Program-made: the position numbers and the translations under genes
Part shown: one piece after another, positions 9,205 through 17,788 of the stretch
Layout: each line of letters starts with the position of its first letter
How positions within the stretch are numbered: the first letter of the stretch is position 1
The notes under the pieces: model-generated
The model's input: only the letters and a program-made list of their open reading frames with translations
Database searches by the model: none
What the model was told of the DNA's origin: nothing
NCBI GenBank assembly: GCA_049314535.1
Contig: JBMOEX010000003.1
Location: forward strand, 1-39,305
DNA from: LMEP-6097 sp049314535
Lineage (GTDB): Bacteria; Cyanobacteriota; Vampirovibrionia; LMEP-6097
DNA: 39,305 nt
Reading direction: 5' to 3'

Positions 9205-12200
9205 CTAAAGAGTAAGTAGCTGAGGATCTTGCATAATTCTCTCAACAACGTAAGGACTCTTTGACAGTGCAAATAAAAAGCGCCACAATTTATTACTCAC
9301 TGGGAAATTTTCAGCTTGATCAAGATTATTTAATAAAATCAAAGCAACTTCTTTTAGGCTTTGCCCAGCAGACTTTTCCAATATTTTACTTACCGTTTCA
9401 TCGCCTAGCATTTTGACCAAGTTACCTAATTCACCATCTAAATTTGCAGTTTCCAATTTCTGCTTCAATTGTGAAATTTTCCGCAAAGCTGGCTGAACTA
9501 CCAATGGGTTAATATCCATAGTTTTAGCAATAGTAAATTGTTGTACCGCAGAGGCTTGAACAAATTTACTTAATAATGTCAAAGAAATATTTTCATTCTG
9601 CATTAGATCATCTATACTCGCGAACTTAGATACAGAAGCCAATAATTTAAGATCTTGTGACGTTATCGAATTAATAATTTTCCAAAATGATTTATCTTGT
9701 AATAAAGCTTTAAGCTCTGGTGGCAAACTCTGATTCATTTCTTGAGCTAAACCTAAGTCTATAAGAGTGATTTCATAATTACCTTTATCGTCTTTATTAA
9801 TGAAGATATTACCGTCGTGAGGATCTACGTGAATAAATTTATCAGCAGAATAACTGAAAAATTTAGAAATTTCTTCCTCAAGAAAAGCCACTTCTCGCTC
9901 CGCCTCATCACGACTAGCAGCCCGCCCAACAGCTTCTTTAATATTTTTAAAAGAATCCCCAGGAGCACGAGTTTCTGCGATAATGACAGAGTTCGAGTAT
10001 TTACTGCGAACTGAAGATACCGCAAATCTAACATTAGCAGCTGATCTGGATGCATTATATTCCTTAATGACTAAACTATTCATCTTAAGCATGTTTCCAG
10101 CTTCTATTTCTAAATCTGTCTCTTCTTTTATATCTGCAAAAATTCTTTCTGCGTACTTCGGAATATTTCTGATGCCGAATTCTTTTTCCAAAACTGGGGA
10201 AAGTGCTTCTATTAGATAATTAAAATCGTCTATCTCTGTATCTAAAGACTTATCAGCTCTCATCCTTCTTACTTTTAACACCATCTCATCTTCATTTATT
10301 TCAGTAAGATAGACACATTTAATACTCGCTGAACCACGTAGGTCTAACACCTTAATACTCTGAGCTTTCAACTCAGGACTAGTATCAATAGCCTGCATAA
10401 ACTCATCTAAAGGAATAGGAGCATTAGAATCTTTTAAATCAGATAATTTATCATATAAAACAGGAAACCTTGTTTTTATCTCCATTTGAGAAGATAATAT
10501 CTGAGCAAATTTAACTCCCACAGTACCATAAGCAGAAAGTAAAGTTTGAACCAGATCTTCAAATTCTAAGGTAGGAGTTTTCACAAGTTTATCTACCATT
10601 CTATTCATGATTTCGAGCTTCTTTACTTCATTTTGAGAATCAAAAACTTTATACAGTGCTTCTTTTACGACAACTTTAAGACTATTTCTATCAAGAACCT
10701 GTTTAGAAGTAGCTAATTCTGGTGTTAAAGAATCAGCAAATAAATCATCTAAAAGAGTGTTAAGCTCTTCTTTATTATTAAAGAAACCTTGTGCGCCAAC
10801 GCAAACCTCCTGAATAACAGCGTCTCTTAATGGCTTTATCTCTTTAAATAATTCTTTTATTTGATCTGGCTTAATAGAGAATTTAAGAAAATATTTTTTC
10901 CACTTGTCATCAAGTTCTGCACGAGAGCCAACTAACCACATCAGAGTGTCACGTATCCTGCCTAAGTCACCGTTTTCACTATCAATTAAAAAACTTAAAG
11001 CTGCTCCAGCTCCATGATGTGCAGAACGATCTTGCTTAAAAGCTTCAAACGAATTCTTTAAAAATAGATCTTCATGTTTTTTGTAATCCTCTATAAAAAA
11101 ACCAGTTGAGAGGAAAGCTTTTTCTAAGCGCAAATCCCTCTCTTGGCTGGGTTCTTTAAGGACATCTGTAATTATTTTAACTTTATCTTCCAAACTTAAA
11201 ACTCTAGGTAAATTAGCATCTAAATACATTTCCTTTAACTTAATCGCTTTAAATTCTGAATCATAAGAATTAATAATCTTTAACTGAGTCTCAGAGTCAA
11301 GTTCTTTAAATTCTTTATTCTGACTAAAAATCTTATTTAACACTACATCTCGATACTGACTGGGCTCACTCCAATTCTCTTCAAACCAATTAACTATTTC
11401 CGATAGAGACTTCTGCTTAAACTCATCTATATTTTTATTAAAGTACAGATAATAAGGATAATCTCTGTTTTGAATACTATTAGAAAATTTAACACGACCA
11501 AGTATTTTTTCAATTTCCGGAAATTTAAGCCCTGGAGTTTCCAGTATATCTGAGAGATTATTGGATTTTGATAAATCTATCTCTCTGCCTGAAGCCAAAA
11601 AATCTTTAAATCTTAAAAGACTGTTTTCATCAAAATTTTGAATATTTTGTTGCTTTAAATATACCTCAAATAAAGGTATCTCTAATTCACTAGGAACAAT
11701 ACTTAGCAAAAATTTAAAAGATTTATCATCATCCATAAAACTTCTTAATTTCGGTTCAACTGCATTTAAAAAAATTTCCCCGACTTCAGATGGTGACAAT
11801 GTCTCTCCATCCAAATTCATAAGCAGCGTTTGATCTTTTTGAAAAATATTACTGTTTGTAAAGGTGTTATAAGCCGCTGTCACTGAACTATAGATAGAAC
11901 ATAACGAAGATTCTTGAAGCCGTAGACCAGTTCCTTTTATAAGCCTATCTACTCCGAGTCCATCTAACTGCAGCTCAGGGCTAATGACTTGTTGAAAATA
12001 CATGTAAGTTAATAAATCTGAAGAATGATTATGCTTTTTAATTTCCCGTACAAGATTAGCAATCCCCTCTTCATTACTCGAATTAATATAAGCAAATAAA
12101 TTATTTAAAACTGAATCAGTATAAACAGGTTTGTTTATATTATCAAATAACGAAAGATTAGGTAAACTTGCCCCTATAGTTATATCAGATTCAACTAACA

Positions 12201-14124
12201 CTAATCCAGATTGACTTAAGGAATTATAATAAATACGACCTAAGCTGACATCTTTGTGTACATACTCGAATGGGACATGGATGAAATTGCTATTGCTATG
12301 ATCCACGACTCCTTTTGCATCTTGCATATCAAGCGTGTGACTTTCTAGGAGAATTAATAAACACTGGATTTTATCAGAATCTTCAGTTAAAAAAAGAGAA
12401 TCTAAAAGATCTTGCTTCGAGAATTTACTCGCAAATTCTGAATTAGCCAATCCACCAATTGAGTCCAATAAAGTCCCTGGATTCATTTTACAATCACTAA
12501 GAAAATAATTTCTCACAAGAGAAGATTCTCCTGCAAGAAAATTCAGACTAGTAATTTCCATATATTGAAAAATATTATTAATTAAATCAGGCTTATGTCG
12601 ATTAAGATCCAAGTATTTTTCAAATTCTGTAACAAAACCATCATTATTTTCAAATCTCAAAGAGAACTGACTAATCCGCATATCTAATTTATGAAAAATT
12701 TCTAAAACTTCATTAATTTCAGAATTTTTTATAGTGTATGGATTCTGCAGTAATGAACCTTCTCGACCATTAATCAATTCGTAAAGTTGAATAATTATTT
12801 CTTTTCTGATTATCGGATAATTACTCATTTTATATGGTATTAATTGTAAGTCAAGCTCCTGAAAATTAATTTCACTAGCGAGTTTAATCAGGGCATCTAA
12901 GGATAATTTCTGGGTCTCTGGATATGAAGGTTTCTCAAGCTGATTATCAGCTGCATATTTTGATACTTCCTCCAATGCTCCTTCATCCCAAAAATCCCGA
13001 ATCGTAGCCATTTTACATATTTCTAAAAAAGAATCAAAACCAGATATACTTTTATCTAAATCGCTTAAAGTTTCGTCTGTAAGAATTCTAGTTTTTTCCA
13101 ATAAATCAGAATAAAAGGTCTCTTTGTCCCCTTCACCATTATAATATGTTGGTATTTCTTCTAGCTGGGCTAATTTCTCTGATATAACTCGCGCTGCCAC
13201 TATGTAAGCTTCTTCTAGAGTTCTAGGAGCTCTTCTTTCAAGCTCATCAATATCATACTTAGCTTCTATAGCAATTTCTTTAGAAACCTCTGGTGCTAGG
13301 AGTTTATTACTAAGAGGAGATATATATTCTCCAGATTGACGTGAATATATTTGATTATATGTTTGCAATAGAAATAAATCTCTATCAGAGCCATGTGGAT
13401 GTGAATCTAAGAAAGGAATAGGTTTTAGATCACCAGCATCTCCAAATAAAGTACCAAAAATACCTAAAACTGCTTGAATATCATAACCCGCTTTATGCAT
13501 CAATTTCATAGCTGTTTGATCAGCAAAATCTTCCTCCCAAGTATTATTCTTATTTAAAACATTATCCTGAAGCTCAGCTTTTCTCTGTGCCGCACAAGCA
13601 TGCCCCATTTCATGTGAAATTAGAAACGCTATAACATCATGAACTTTATTAGTTGAAGTATATGCCTCTTCAACCCTTGCTAATAATCCAGTAGCGCTGT
13701 AAAGGCTATTTATTCCTTTTTCATAAAATGCATTAACCAGCTTTGTATCCAAGATATCAATACTGAAATGACCATCTTGGGTGATAGCTTCTTGAAGTAT
13801 TTTATTATCAGCATTTTGCGTTAATATCTCGCTCAAAACAGCTTTAACTAACTTAACTAAAGCAGGTCTTGCTTCATCAGTAATTATTATCCCCTCTAAA
13901 TTTTTACGAAAATCAGTACTTTTAAAATTATCTGACACGGGAGCAGCAGAAGCTACTTGAGTTAAAGGCTGTAACAAAGCCGCTCCAAAAAGAGCTGCTT
14001 GAGTTATAGAACCATTATTAGGATGACTAGCTGGAGAAACATTGTGTATTAGAATTGCATTATTTGCGGGCTTTAGAATATTTCCTTGGCTCTGTGTATA
14101 AACCTTCCGCGATATATTAGTCAA
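9205..14124 (-). CDS. Giant fusion: HExxH metallopeptidase plus UbiB/ABC1-like kinase
   Basis: 1639 residues. A hydrophobic stretch at about 40-62 could be a signal or anchor. A zinc-protease motif SHEMGHA (H171, E172, H175) is followed by 'EEDFADQTAMKLM', which looks like the third-ligand helix of M48-type peptidases. The middle (about 300-1150) is mostly charged helical sequence with no family I recognise. From about 1190 the protein resembles ABC1/UbiB kinases: KFAQ (K1205) at the place of KxGQ, 'GSASIKCVY' in place of the Ala-rich loop, VLKV with K1284, a conserved ETDLEIEA segment, HVDPHDGN with catalytic D1434, and IDLG with metal-binding D1456. The only possible start is the TTG at 14124, since an in-frame TAG lies just upstream and there is no ATG before residue 170. 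It follows nuoK by 68 bases. Function unknown; UbiB relatives act in quinone biology. Confidence 0.85.
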   Translation of the reverse strand: MTNISRKVYTQSQGNILKPANNAILIHNVSPASHPNNGSITQAALFGAALLQPLTQVASAAPVSDNFKSTDFRKNLEGIIITDEARPALVKLVKAVLSEILTQNADNKILQEAITQDGHFSIDILDTKLVNAFYEKGINSLYSATGLLARVEEAYTSTNKVHDVIAFLISHEMGHACAAQRKAELQDNVLNKNNTWEEDFADQTAMKLMHKAGYDIQAVLGIFGTLFGDAGDLKPIPFLDSHPHGSDRDLFLLQTYNQIYSRQSGEYISPLSNKLLAPEVSKEIAIEAKYDIDELERRAPRTLEEAYIVAARVISEKLAQLEEIPTYYNGEGDKETFYSDLLEKTRILTDETLSDLDKSISGFDSFLEICKMATIRDFWDEGALEEVSKYAADNQLEKPSYPETQKLSLDALIKLASEINFQELDLQLIPYKMSNYPIIRKEIIIQLYELINGREGSLLQNPYTIKNSEINEVLEIFHKLDMRISQFSLRFENNDGFVTEFEKYLDLNRHKPDLINNIFQYMEITSLNFLAGESSLVRNYFLSDCKMNPGTLLDSIGGLANSEFASKFSKQDLLDSLFLTEDSDKIQCLLILLESHTLDMQDAKGVVDHSNSNFIHVPFEYVHKDVSLGRIYYNSLSQSGLVLVESDITIGASLPNLSLFDNINKPVYTDSVLNNLFAYINSSNEEGIANLVREIKKHNHSSDLLTYMYFQQVISPELQLDGLGVDRLIKGTGLRLQESSLCSIYSSVTAAYNTFTNSNIFQKDQTLLMNLDGETLSPSEVGEIFLNAVEPKLRSFMDDDKSFKFLLSIVPSELEIPLFEVYLKQQNIQNFDENSLLRFKDFLASGREIDLSKSNNLSDILETPGLKFPEIEKILGRVKFSNSIQNRDYPYYLYFNKNIDEFKQKSLSEIVNWFEENWSEPSQYRDVVLNKIFSQNKEFKELDSETQLKIINSYDSEFKAIKLKEMYLDANLPRVLSLEDKVKIITDVLKEPSQERDLRLEKAFLSTGFFIEDYKKHEDLFLKNSFEAFKQDRSAHHGAGAALSFLIDSENGDLGRIRDTLMWLVGSRAELDDKWKKYFLKFSIKPDQIKELFKEIKPLRDAVIQEVCVGAQGFFNNKEELNTLLDDLFADSLTPELATSKQVLDRNSLKVVVKEALYKVFDSQNEVKKLEIMNRMVDKLVKTPTLEFEDLVQTLLSAYGTVGVKFAQILSSQMEIKTRFPVLYDKLSDLKDSNAPIPLDEFMQAIDTSPELKAQSIKVLDLRGSASIKCVYLTEINEDEMVLKVRRMRADKSLDTEIDDFNYLIEALSPVLEKEFGIRNIPKYAERIFADIKEETDLEIEAGNMLKMNSLVIKEYNASRSAANVRFAVSSVRSKYSNSVIIAETRAPGDSFKNIKEAVGRAASRDEAEREVAFLEEEISKFFSYSADKFIHVDPHDGNIFINKDDKGNYEITLIDLGLAQEMNQSLPPELKALLQDKSFWKIINSITSQDLKLLASVSKFASIDDLMQNENISLTLLSKFVQASAVQQFTIAKTMDINPLVVQPALRKISQLKQKLETANLDGELGNLVKMLGDETVSKILEKSAGQSLKEVALILLNNLDQAENFPVSNKLWRFLFALSKSPYVVERIMQDPQLLTL

Positions 14125-14163
14125 GATAAGTTTAAACCCTGACTATACAAAGTTATCTTGACT
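14119..14163. promoter_or_regulatory. 11-bp perfect inverted repeat over the TTG start of the giant gene
   Basis: AGTCAAGATAA (14119-14129) and TTATCTTGACT (14153-14163) are perfect inverted copies separated by 23 bases, with half-site centres 34 bases apart. The near arm contains the TTG start codon. It could be a dimeric operator or, in RNA, a hairpin that hides the start. Confidence 0.5.
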
Positions 14164-14192
14164 TGAAAATTTATAAGTAAAAAACTAAAACC

Positions 14193-14504
14193 TTACCACT
14201 TAATCGTCGCAAAAGAATCCATATCAATATTCATACGATTGCGATAAATAAGTAATAACAAAGATAAGCCAATAGCGACTTCAGCAGCAGCAATCGCCAT
14301 AACAAACAAACTGAATGCCTGACCTTTAACCGCTAAAGGATCTAAGAAATGAGCAAAGGCAACAAAGTTTATATTAACGGCATTCAGCATAATCTCAATA
14401 CTCATAAGAACCCTGAAAGCATTTCTAGAAATTAAAAGCCCAAAAAGACCGATAGAAAATAACAGTGCTGAAAACGTAAGATAGTGAACTAATGTAACTG
14501 TCAT
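14193..14504 (-). CDS. nuoK: NADH-quinone oxidoreductase subunit K
   Basis: This is a small membrane subunit of respiratory complex I with three helices and the usual length (103 residues). The two buried glutamates of the proton channel are present, in 'SIEIMLNAVN' (helix 2) and 'AAAEVAIGL' (helix 3). It follows nuoJ by 3 bases. The equivalent cyanobacterial pair is ndhG-ndhE. Nuo genes other than J and K are absent here, so partners are encoded elsewhere. The large peptidase-kinase gene lies downstream in the same direction, separated by 68 bases. Confidence 0.95.
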   Translation of the reverse strand: MTVTLVHYLTFSALLFSIGLFGLLISRNAFRVLMSIEIMLNAVNINFVAFAHFLDPLAVKGQAFSLFVMAIAAAEVAIGLSLLLLIYRNRMNIDMDSFATIKW

Positions 14505-14507
14505 AAT

Positions 14508-15071
14508 TTATTTAATATCCTTTTTACTTAAGAGAATAGTACCAATAAGAACTATCAAGAGAAGAACAGAGATTAATTCAAAAGGCAAAATATATTTATT
14601 TAGCATTAAGAAACCAATCTGCGAGAGATACTTATCATCAACAAGCTGAACCAAAGATGACTGCCTTTCTGCACCAGTTAACTTCGCAATAGCCTGCCAA
14701 TCTTGAGAACGAATCACAAAGCTTAAAACCGCAAAAACAAGAGACGATATTAACAGTGCAAATGTAACTCTAGCTTTAGAAGAAAAAACAGATTCTTTAA
14801 TATTATGAGCCTCTTCCTTTAAAGAACAGAGCATAACCGCAAAAACTATTACTAAAACTATACCCACCGCATATATCAAGACTTGTGAAACCGCTACAAA
14901 GTTAGCGTTAAGAAGGAAATAAAGCCCCGCTATCCCGATAAAAGAACCGATTAAAGTAAAGCCAGCCCTCACTAAGTTAGGATTAAGTATCATACCCAAA
15001 GCACAAATTATAGAAATTGTGGCAAGAATATAAAAGGGCAAGGATGAAATAGTAGCTAGAAACTGCATCAA
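14508..15071 (-). CDS. nuoJ: NADH-quinone oxidoreductase subunit J
   Basis: This is a membrane subunit of complex I with five predicted helices. 'NPNLVRAGFTLIGSFIGIAGLYFLLNA' type sequence in helices 2-3, then 'QVLIYAVGIVLVIVFAVML', is the conserved NuoJ core. The C-terminal part contains the extra 'LLIVLIGTILLSKK' helix. At 187 residues it is of usual size. The gene begins a two-gene unit with nuoK and is divergent from the DUF433 gene; the 37-base spacer must hold both promoters. No nuoI/H lies upstream as would be usual. Confidence 0.93.
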   Translation of the reverse strand: MMQFLATISSLPFYILATISIICALGMILNPNLVRAGFTLIGSFIGIAGLYFLLNANFVAVSQVLIYAVGIVLVIVFAVMLCSLKEEAHNIKESVFSSKARVTFALLISSLVFAVLSFVIRSQDWQAIAKLTGAERQSSLVQLVDDKYLSQIGFLMLNKYILPFELISVLLLIVLIGTILLSKKDIK

Positions 15072-15083
15072 ATTACATTCTAG

Positions 15084-15089
15084 TATAAT
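15084..15089 (+). promoter_or_regulatory. Candidate -10 box for the DUF433 gene
   Basis: TAGTATAAT with a perfect TATAAT core lies 19 bases before the ATG at 15109 in the divergent nuoJ spacer. The -35 region would fall inside nuoJ and is not convincing. Confidence 0.35.
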
Positions 15090-15108
15090 TGTTTCGACAA
15101 GTAAATTT

Positions 15109-15870
15109 ATGAGCTTGAAAAATTTAACCGAATCAAGAATTATTATTGACGGTCCCAGTGGTAAACCTCAAATCAAAGGTACAAAAGTCAGCGTAGCTGA
15201 GCTTATTCTGCAAATCATTGAGGGGAAAGAGCCTCCAGACATAGTTAGAGCTTACCGCAGCCTGAGACTAGAAGACATCAAAGCTTGCTTAGCTTACTGC
15301 TACTGCATTTCAGACAATATAGCCTTAAAGCTTCAAACCACAGATGGTGCTACAAAAGATATACTGAAAGATCCTGAGCTAGAAAGAGACAATAAAGAGA
15401 AAGCCTTTAATGTATTCTATGAAAATCTAGCAAATCAAGCTTCAGTCCAAGAAGATTTAACCAAGGCTCATATAAGCAGACTGAAAGAAACTAAAAAGCT
15501 TCAAGCAAGTGAAGATGCAAGTAAGATGTCTACACCCAATAAAAGAGCTTATGACCTTATTATAGAACTAGGCATCAAAGAAACGACACGCATATTTACG
15601 GATCTAGATGCAGTGGAACAAAAGCTTGATATGAGCTTTGATAATTATCTATTTCAGATCAGAAAAGATGGTAAAGCTTGGCTTACTTATTCAGTAAAAG
15701 ATAAAGTAGAGATAGATAAACAAATGCGACGCAATCTAAAAGTACGTTTTATAAATTTACAAAATGAAAAAGATGAAGGTATTTATGAAGGGTATCTAAG
15801 TACAGACAGGAAACATAAAATTTTCATAGAACGTAACGAAGACGGCAAAACCTGTGGCAGGGCACTTTAA
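15109..15870 (+). CDS. DUF433-domain protein with an unknown C-terminal domain
   Basis: Residues about 8-72 match the small helix-turn-helix DUF433 fold: 'RIIIDGPSGKPQIKGTKVSV', 'EGKEPPDIVRAY' and 'LRLEDIKACLAYCY'. Stand-alone DUF433 proteins of about 75 residues are usually antitoxins or DNA-binding partners in toxin-antitoxin pairs. Here the domain is followed by a helical linker (about 90-145) and a further domain of about 100 residues with alternating strand and helix (150-253) that I do not recognise. No toxin-like gene is adjacent. The ATG of the next gene overlaps the TAA stop, so the two are translationally coupled. DNA binding or autoregulation is possible but inferred. Confidence 0.7.
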   Translation: MSLKNLTESRIIIDGPSGKPQIKGTKVSVAELILQIIEGKEPPDIVRAYRSLRLEDIKACLAYCYCISDNIALKLQTTDGATKDILKDPELERDNKEKAFNVFYENLANQASVQEDLTKAHISRLKETKKLQASEDASKMSTPNKRAYDLIIELGIKETTRIFTDLDAVEQKLDMSFDNYLFQIRKDGKAWLTYSVKDKVEIDKQMRRNLKVRFINLQNEKDEGIYEGYLSTDRKHKIFIERNEDGKTCGRAL

Positions 15871-17231
15871 TGGCAGATATTAGTGGCACTGGGAATTTCG
15901 ATCCTAAATCAAAAAAAATCTCAGGACCGAAATCTACTGGTAAAAATGATACGAAGCCCTCAGTAAATGAAGCAGAGAATAATCATAGAGACACACATTT
16001 AAAAAAAATTCGCAAGGAAAATCAAGGCCGCTATTTAAATGCAAGTGATGCTCAAAAATTCATTCCCAGAGCCTCACGTGAAAAACACCTAGATGAATTT
16101 TCGGCAGAACCTCTGCAAGAGGATGACGATACTGATTTAATTACACCATTTAAAGCAAAGGAAGAAAAAGAAAAGGCTTTCATTAAAAATCCTCTACTGA
16201 GAAGTAAGCTCGACTTGATGTCCAAATCAGATAAATCACAGATAAATGATCATCACGATCATGGCAAATCAAAACCTCCCAAGCCTTCATTAAAATCCCT
16301 ACTTGCACCGAAAGGAAATATAGAAAGGAAAATGAACTACGAAGAACTCATTAACTTAAACCCTCAATTGAAAAAAGTTTCCAGTGTTCAAATCGATAAT
16401 ATGAAGGAACTAGTTAAAACAATGGAAGGCGAAATGGAGCATATCCAAAAAGAAAAAACTTTAGAAAACAAAGCCACAAAAAAAGAATCAACAAGCCTCC
16501 CTCTTACAGAGCTTTTTGACTTCAATGAATTATTTAAAAACTTCAATTACAACGATTTACAGTATTCACTTACAGCCTTATCCCAAAGCGAGCTTGAGGA
16601 TGAGGTTAAAATACAAATAAAAAATACTCATAATGCCTTAAGTGAAGATAATCCTTTACAAAATTTTCTACTGTTAAATTTCCCATATCCGTTTCCTCTC
16701 TACTTTAAAGAATTAGACAGCGAATTCGAAGATATCCTAGACGAGCTAGAAGAAGAAAATGAAAGACAGGAAAAGAACCAAGATACCTACGATAACGAAA
16801 GCGAAGACGACAATGATGGGGATGAAGAAGATGATGAAGAGTTCATTCCAGATTCTATAGCTGCCCTATGCCTAGAAACCTATAATTTCGGCAAAATACT
16901 TGCATTACTTAAATATTCTAAAGAGCTTAATAAATTTGAATTAAGTTTTAAAGGCGATGTCAACGGCGAAGAACTGGCCATTGCCATCAATTCAAACATA
17001 GAATTCGCCTTGAGTGCAGACACTCGTATAAAAGAAAAACGCTTCAAAACATGGAAAGATAAAGCTTATGGTCATATTCCAATAAATGAAAAGCGGAAAA
17101 TTCAGGCCTTTATTGAAGGGGAAGCTAGTCCCGTCTTTTTAAAAACCTGCAGCACTCTTGTTAACTCTATTTTACGCAGTGATCAAGAAATCAGCGAATC
17201 CGAAAAACACAAAAGCGGTAAAATGTTATAA
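15870..17231 (+). CDS. Acidic, charged protein of unknown function
   Basis: 453 residues. The first 210 are highly charged, K/E/D/N-rich and probably disordered. A more ordered part starts near 215 ('LPLTELFDFNELFKNFNY'). A run of acidic residues at about 290-325 (many E and D in a row) interrupts it. A compact C-terminal domain follows (about 325-440) with 'ALLKYSKELNKFELSF' and 'GEASPVFLKTCSTLVNSIL'. No family is recognised. Its ATG shares one base with the stop of the DUF433 gene, and rimM starts 3 bases after its stop, so all three probably form one transcript. A partnership with the DUF433 protein is suggested by the overlap only. Confidence 0.6.
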   Translation: MADISGTGNFDPKSKKISGPKSTGKNDTKPSVNEAENNHRDTHLKKIRKENQGRYLNASDAQKFIPRASREKHLDEFSAEPLQEDDDTDLITPFKAKEEKEKAFIKNPLLRSKLDLMSKSDKSQINDHHDHGKSKPPKPSLKSLLAPKGNIERKMNYEELINLNPQLKKVSSVQIDNMKELVKTMEGEMEHIQKEKTLENKATKKESTSLPLTELFDFNELFKNFNYNDLQYSLTALSQSELEDEVKIQIKNTHNALSEDNPLQNFLLLNFPYPFPLYFKELDSEFEDILDELEEENERQEKNQDTYDNESEDDNDGDEEDDEEFIPDSIAALCLETYNFGKILALLKYSKELNKFELSFKGDVNGEELAIAINSNIEFALSADTRIKEKRFKTWKDKAYGHIPINEKRKIQAFIEGEASPVFLKTCSTLVNSILRSDQEISESEKHKSGKML

Positions 17232-17234
17232 ACA

Positions 17235-17753
17235 ATGGAATCAAGCAATTTAGAAAAGAGAATTATCGCAAAAGTCTCTTCAGCACATGGAATCAAAGGT
17301 GAAATAAAAATTTTCCCTTTACTAGACTCTTTTGAGGCATTAGACAACATTGACACTATTACAATCAACGACCAAGATTTTCACGTAGAGAGCTTTAGAC
17401 CAGCGAAACAGTTTATCATAGTAAGACTTAAAGAAATTAAAGATAGAAATAGCGCAGAAGCATTATCTGGTTATGTATTTGCAGAGATCAATAGTGATCT
17501 AGAAGCTGATGAATTCTTTATTCAAGACCTTTTTAAACTTAGAGTATTAAATGAGCAGGGGCAAGAACTTGGCATAATTGAGAATGTCGCTGAAGGTGCA
17601 CAAATGAAAATTTTTGTTAAACTTAACGAAACTTTTCAGAAGCGTAATTCTTTAATAATTCCTTTTGTTCAGCAATTCATTGAGGAAGTCAACACAGAAG
17701 AAGGCTTTATAAAAATTAAAGAAAGTGAATTCCTTCTTAGCTTGAACAGCTAG
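17235..17753 (+). CDS. rimM: Ribosome maturation factor RimM
   Basis: RimM helps mature the 30S subunit and binds S19. The N-terminal RimM barrel is clear ('IAKVSSAHGIKGEIKIFPL', 'VRLKEIKDRNSAEALSGY'), followed by a PRC-barrel (about 95-170: 'FFIQDLFKLRVLNEQGQELG' then 'IPFVQQFIEEVNTEEGFIKI'). The 172-residue length is normal. Usually rimM sits next to trmD, but here trmD is about 16 kb away and on the other strand. It starts 3 bases after the acidic unknown and 35 bases separate it from the GMP reductase-like gene. No Shine-Dalgarno sequence is seen. Confidence 0.93.
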   Translation: MESSNLEKRIIAKVSSAHGIKGEIKIFPLLDSFEALDNIDTITINDQDFHVESFRPAKQFIIVRLKEIKDRNSAEALSGYVFAEINSDLEADEFFIQDLFKLRVLNEQGQELGIIENVAEGAQMKIFVKLNETFQKRNSLIIPFVQQFIEEVNTEEGFIKIKESEFLLSLNS

Positions 17754-17788
17754 TCCTAATTCTGCTAACATAGCAATTTGGTACTGCC

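Noticed and set aside
9196..9214. TACTCT...AGAGTA hairpin between the GT39 and giant-gene stops
   Set aside because: Short 6-bp stem without a T run; too weak to call a terminator.
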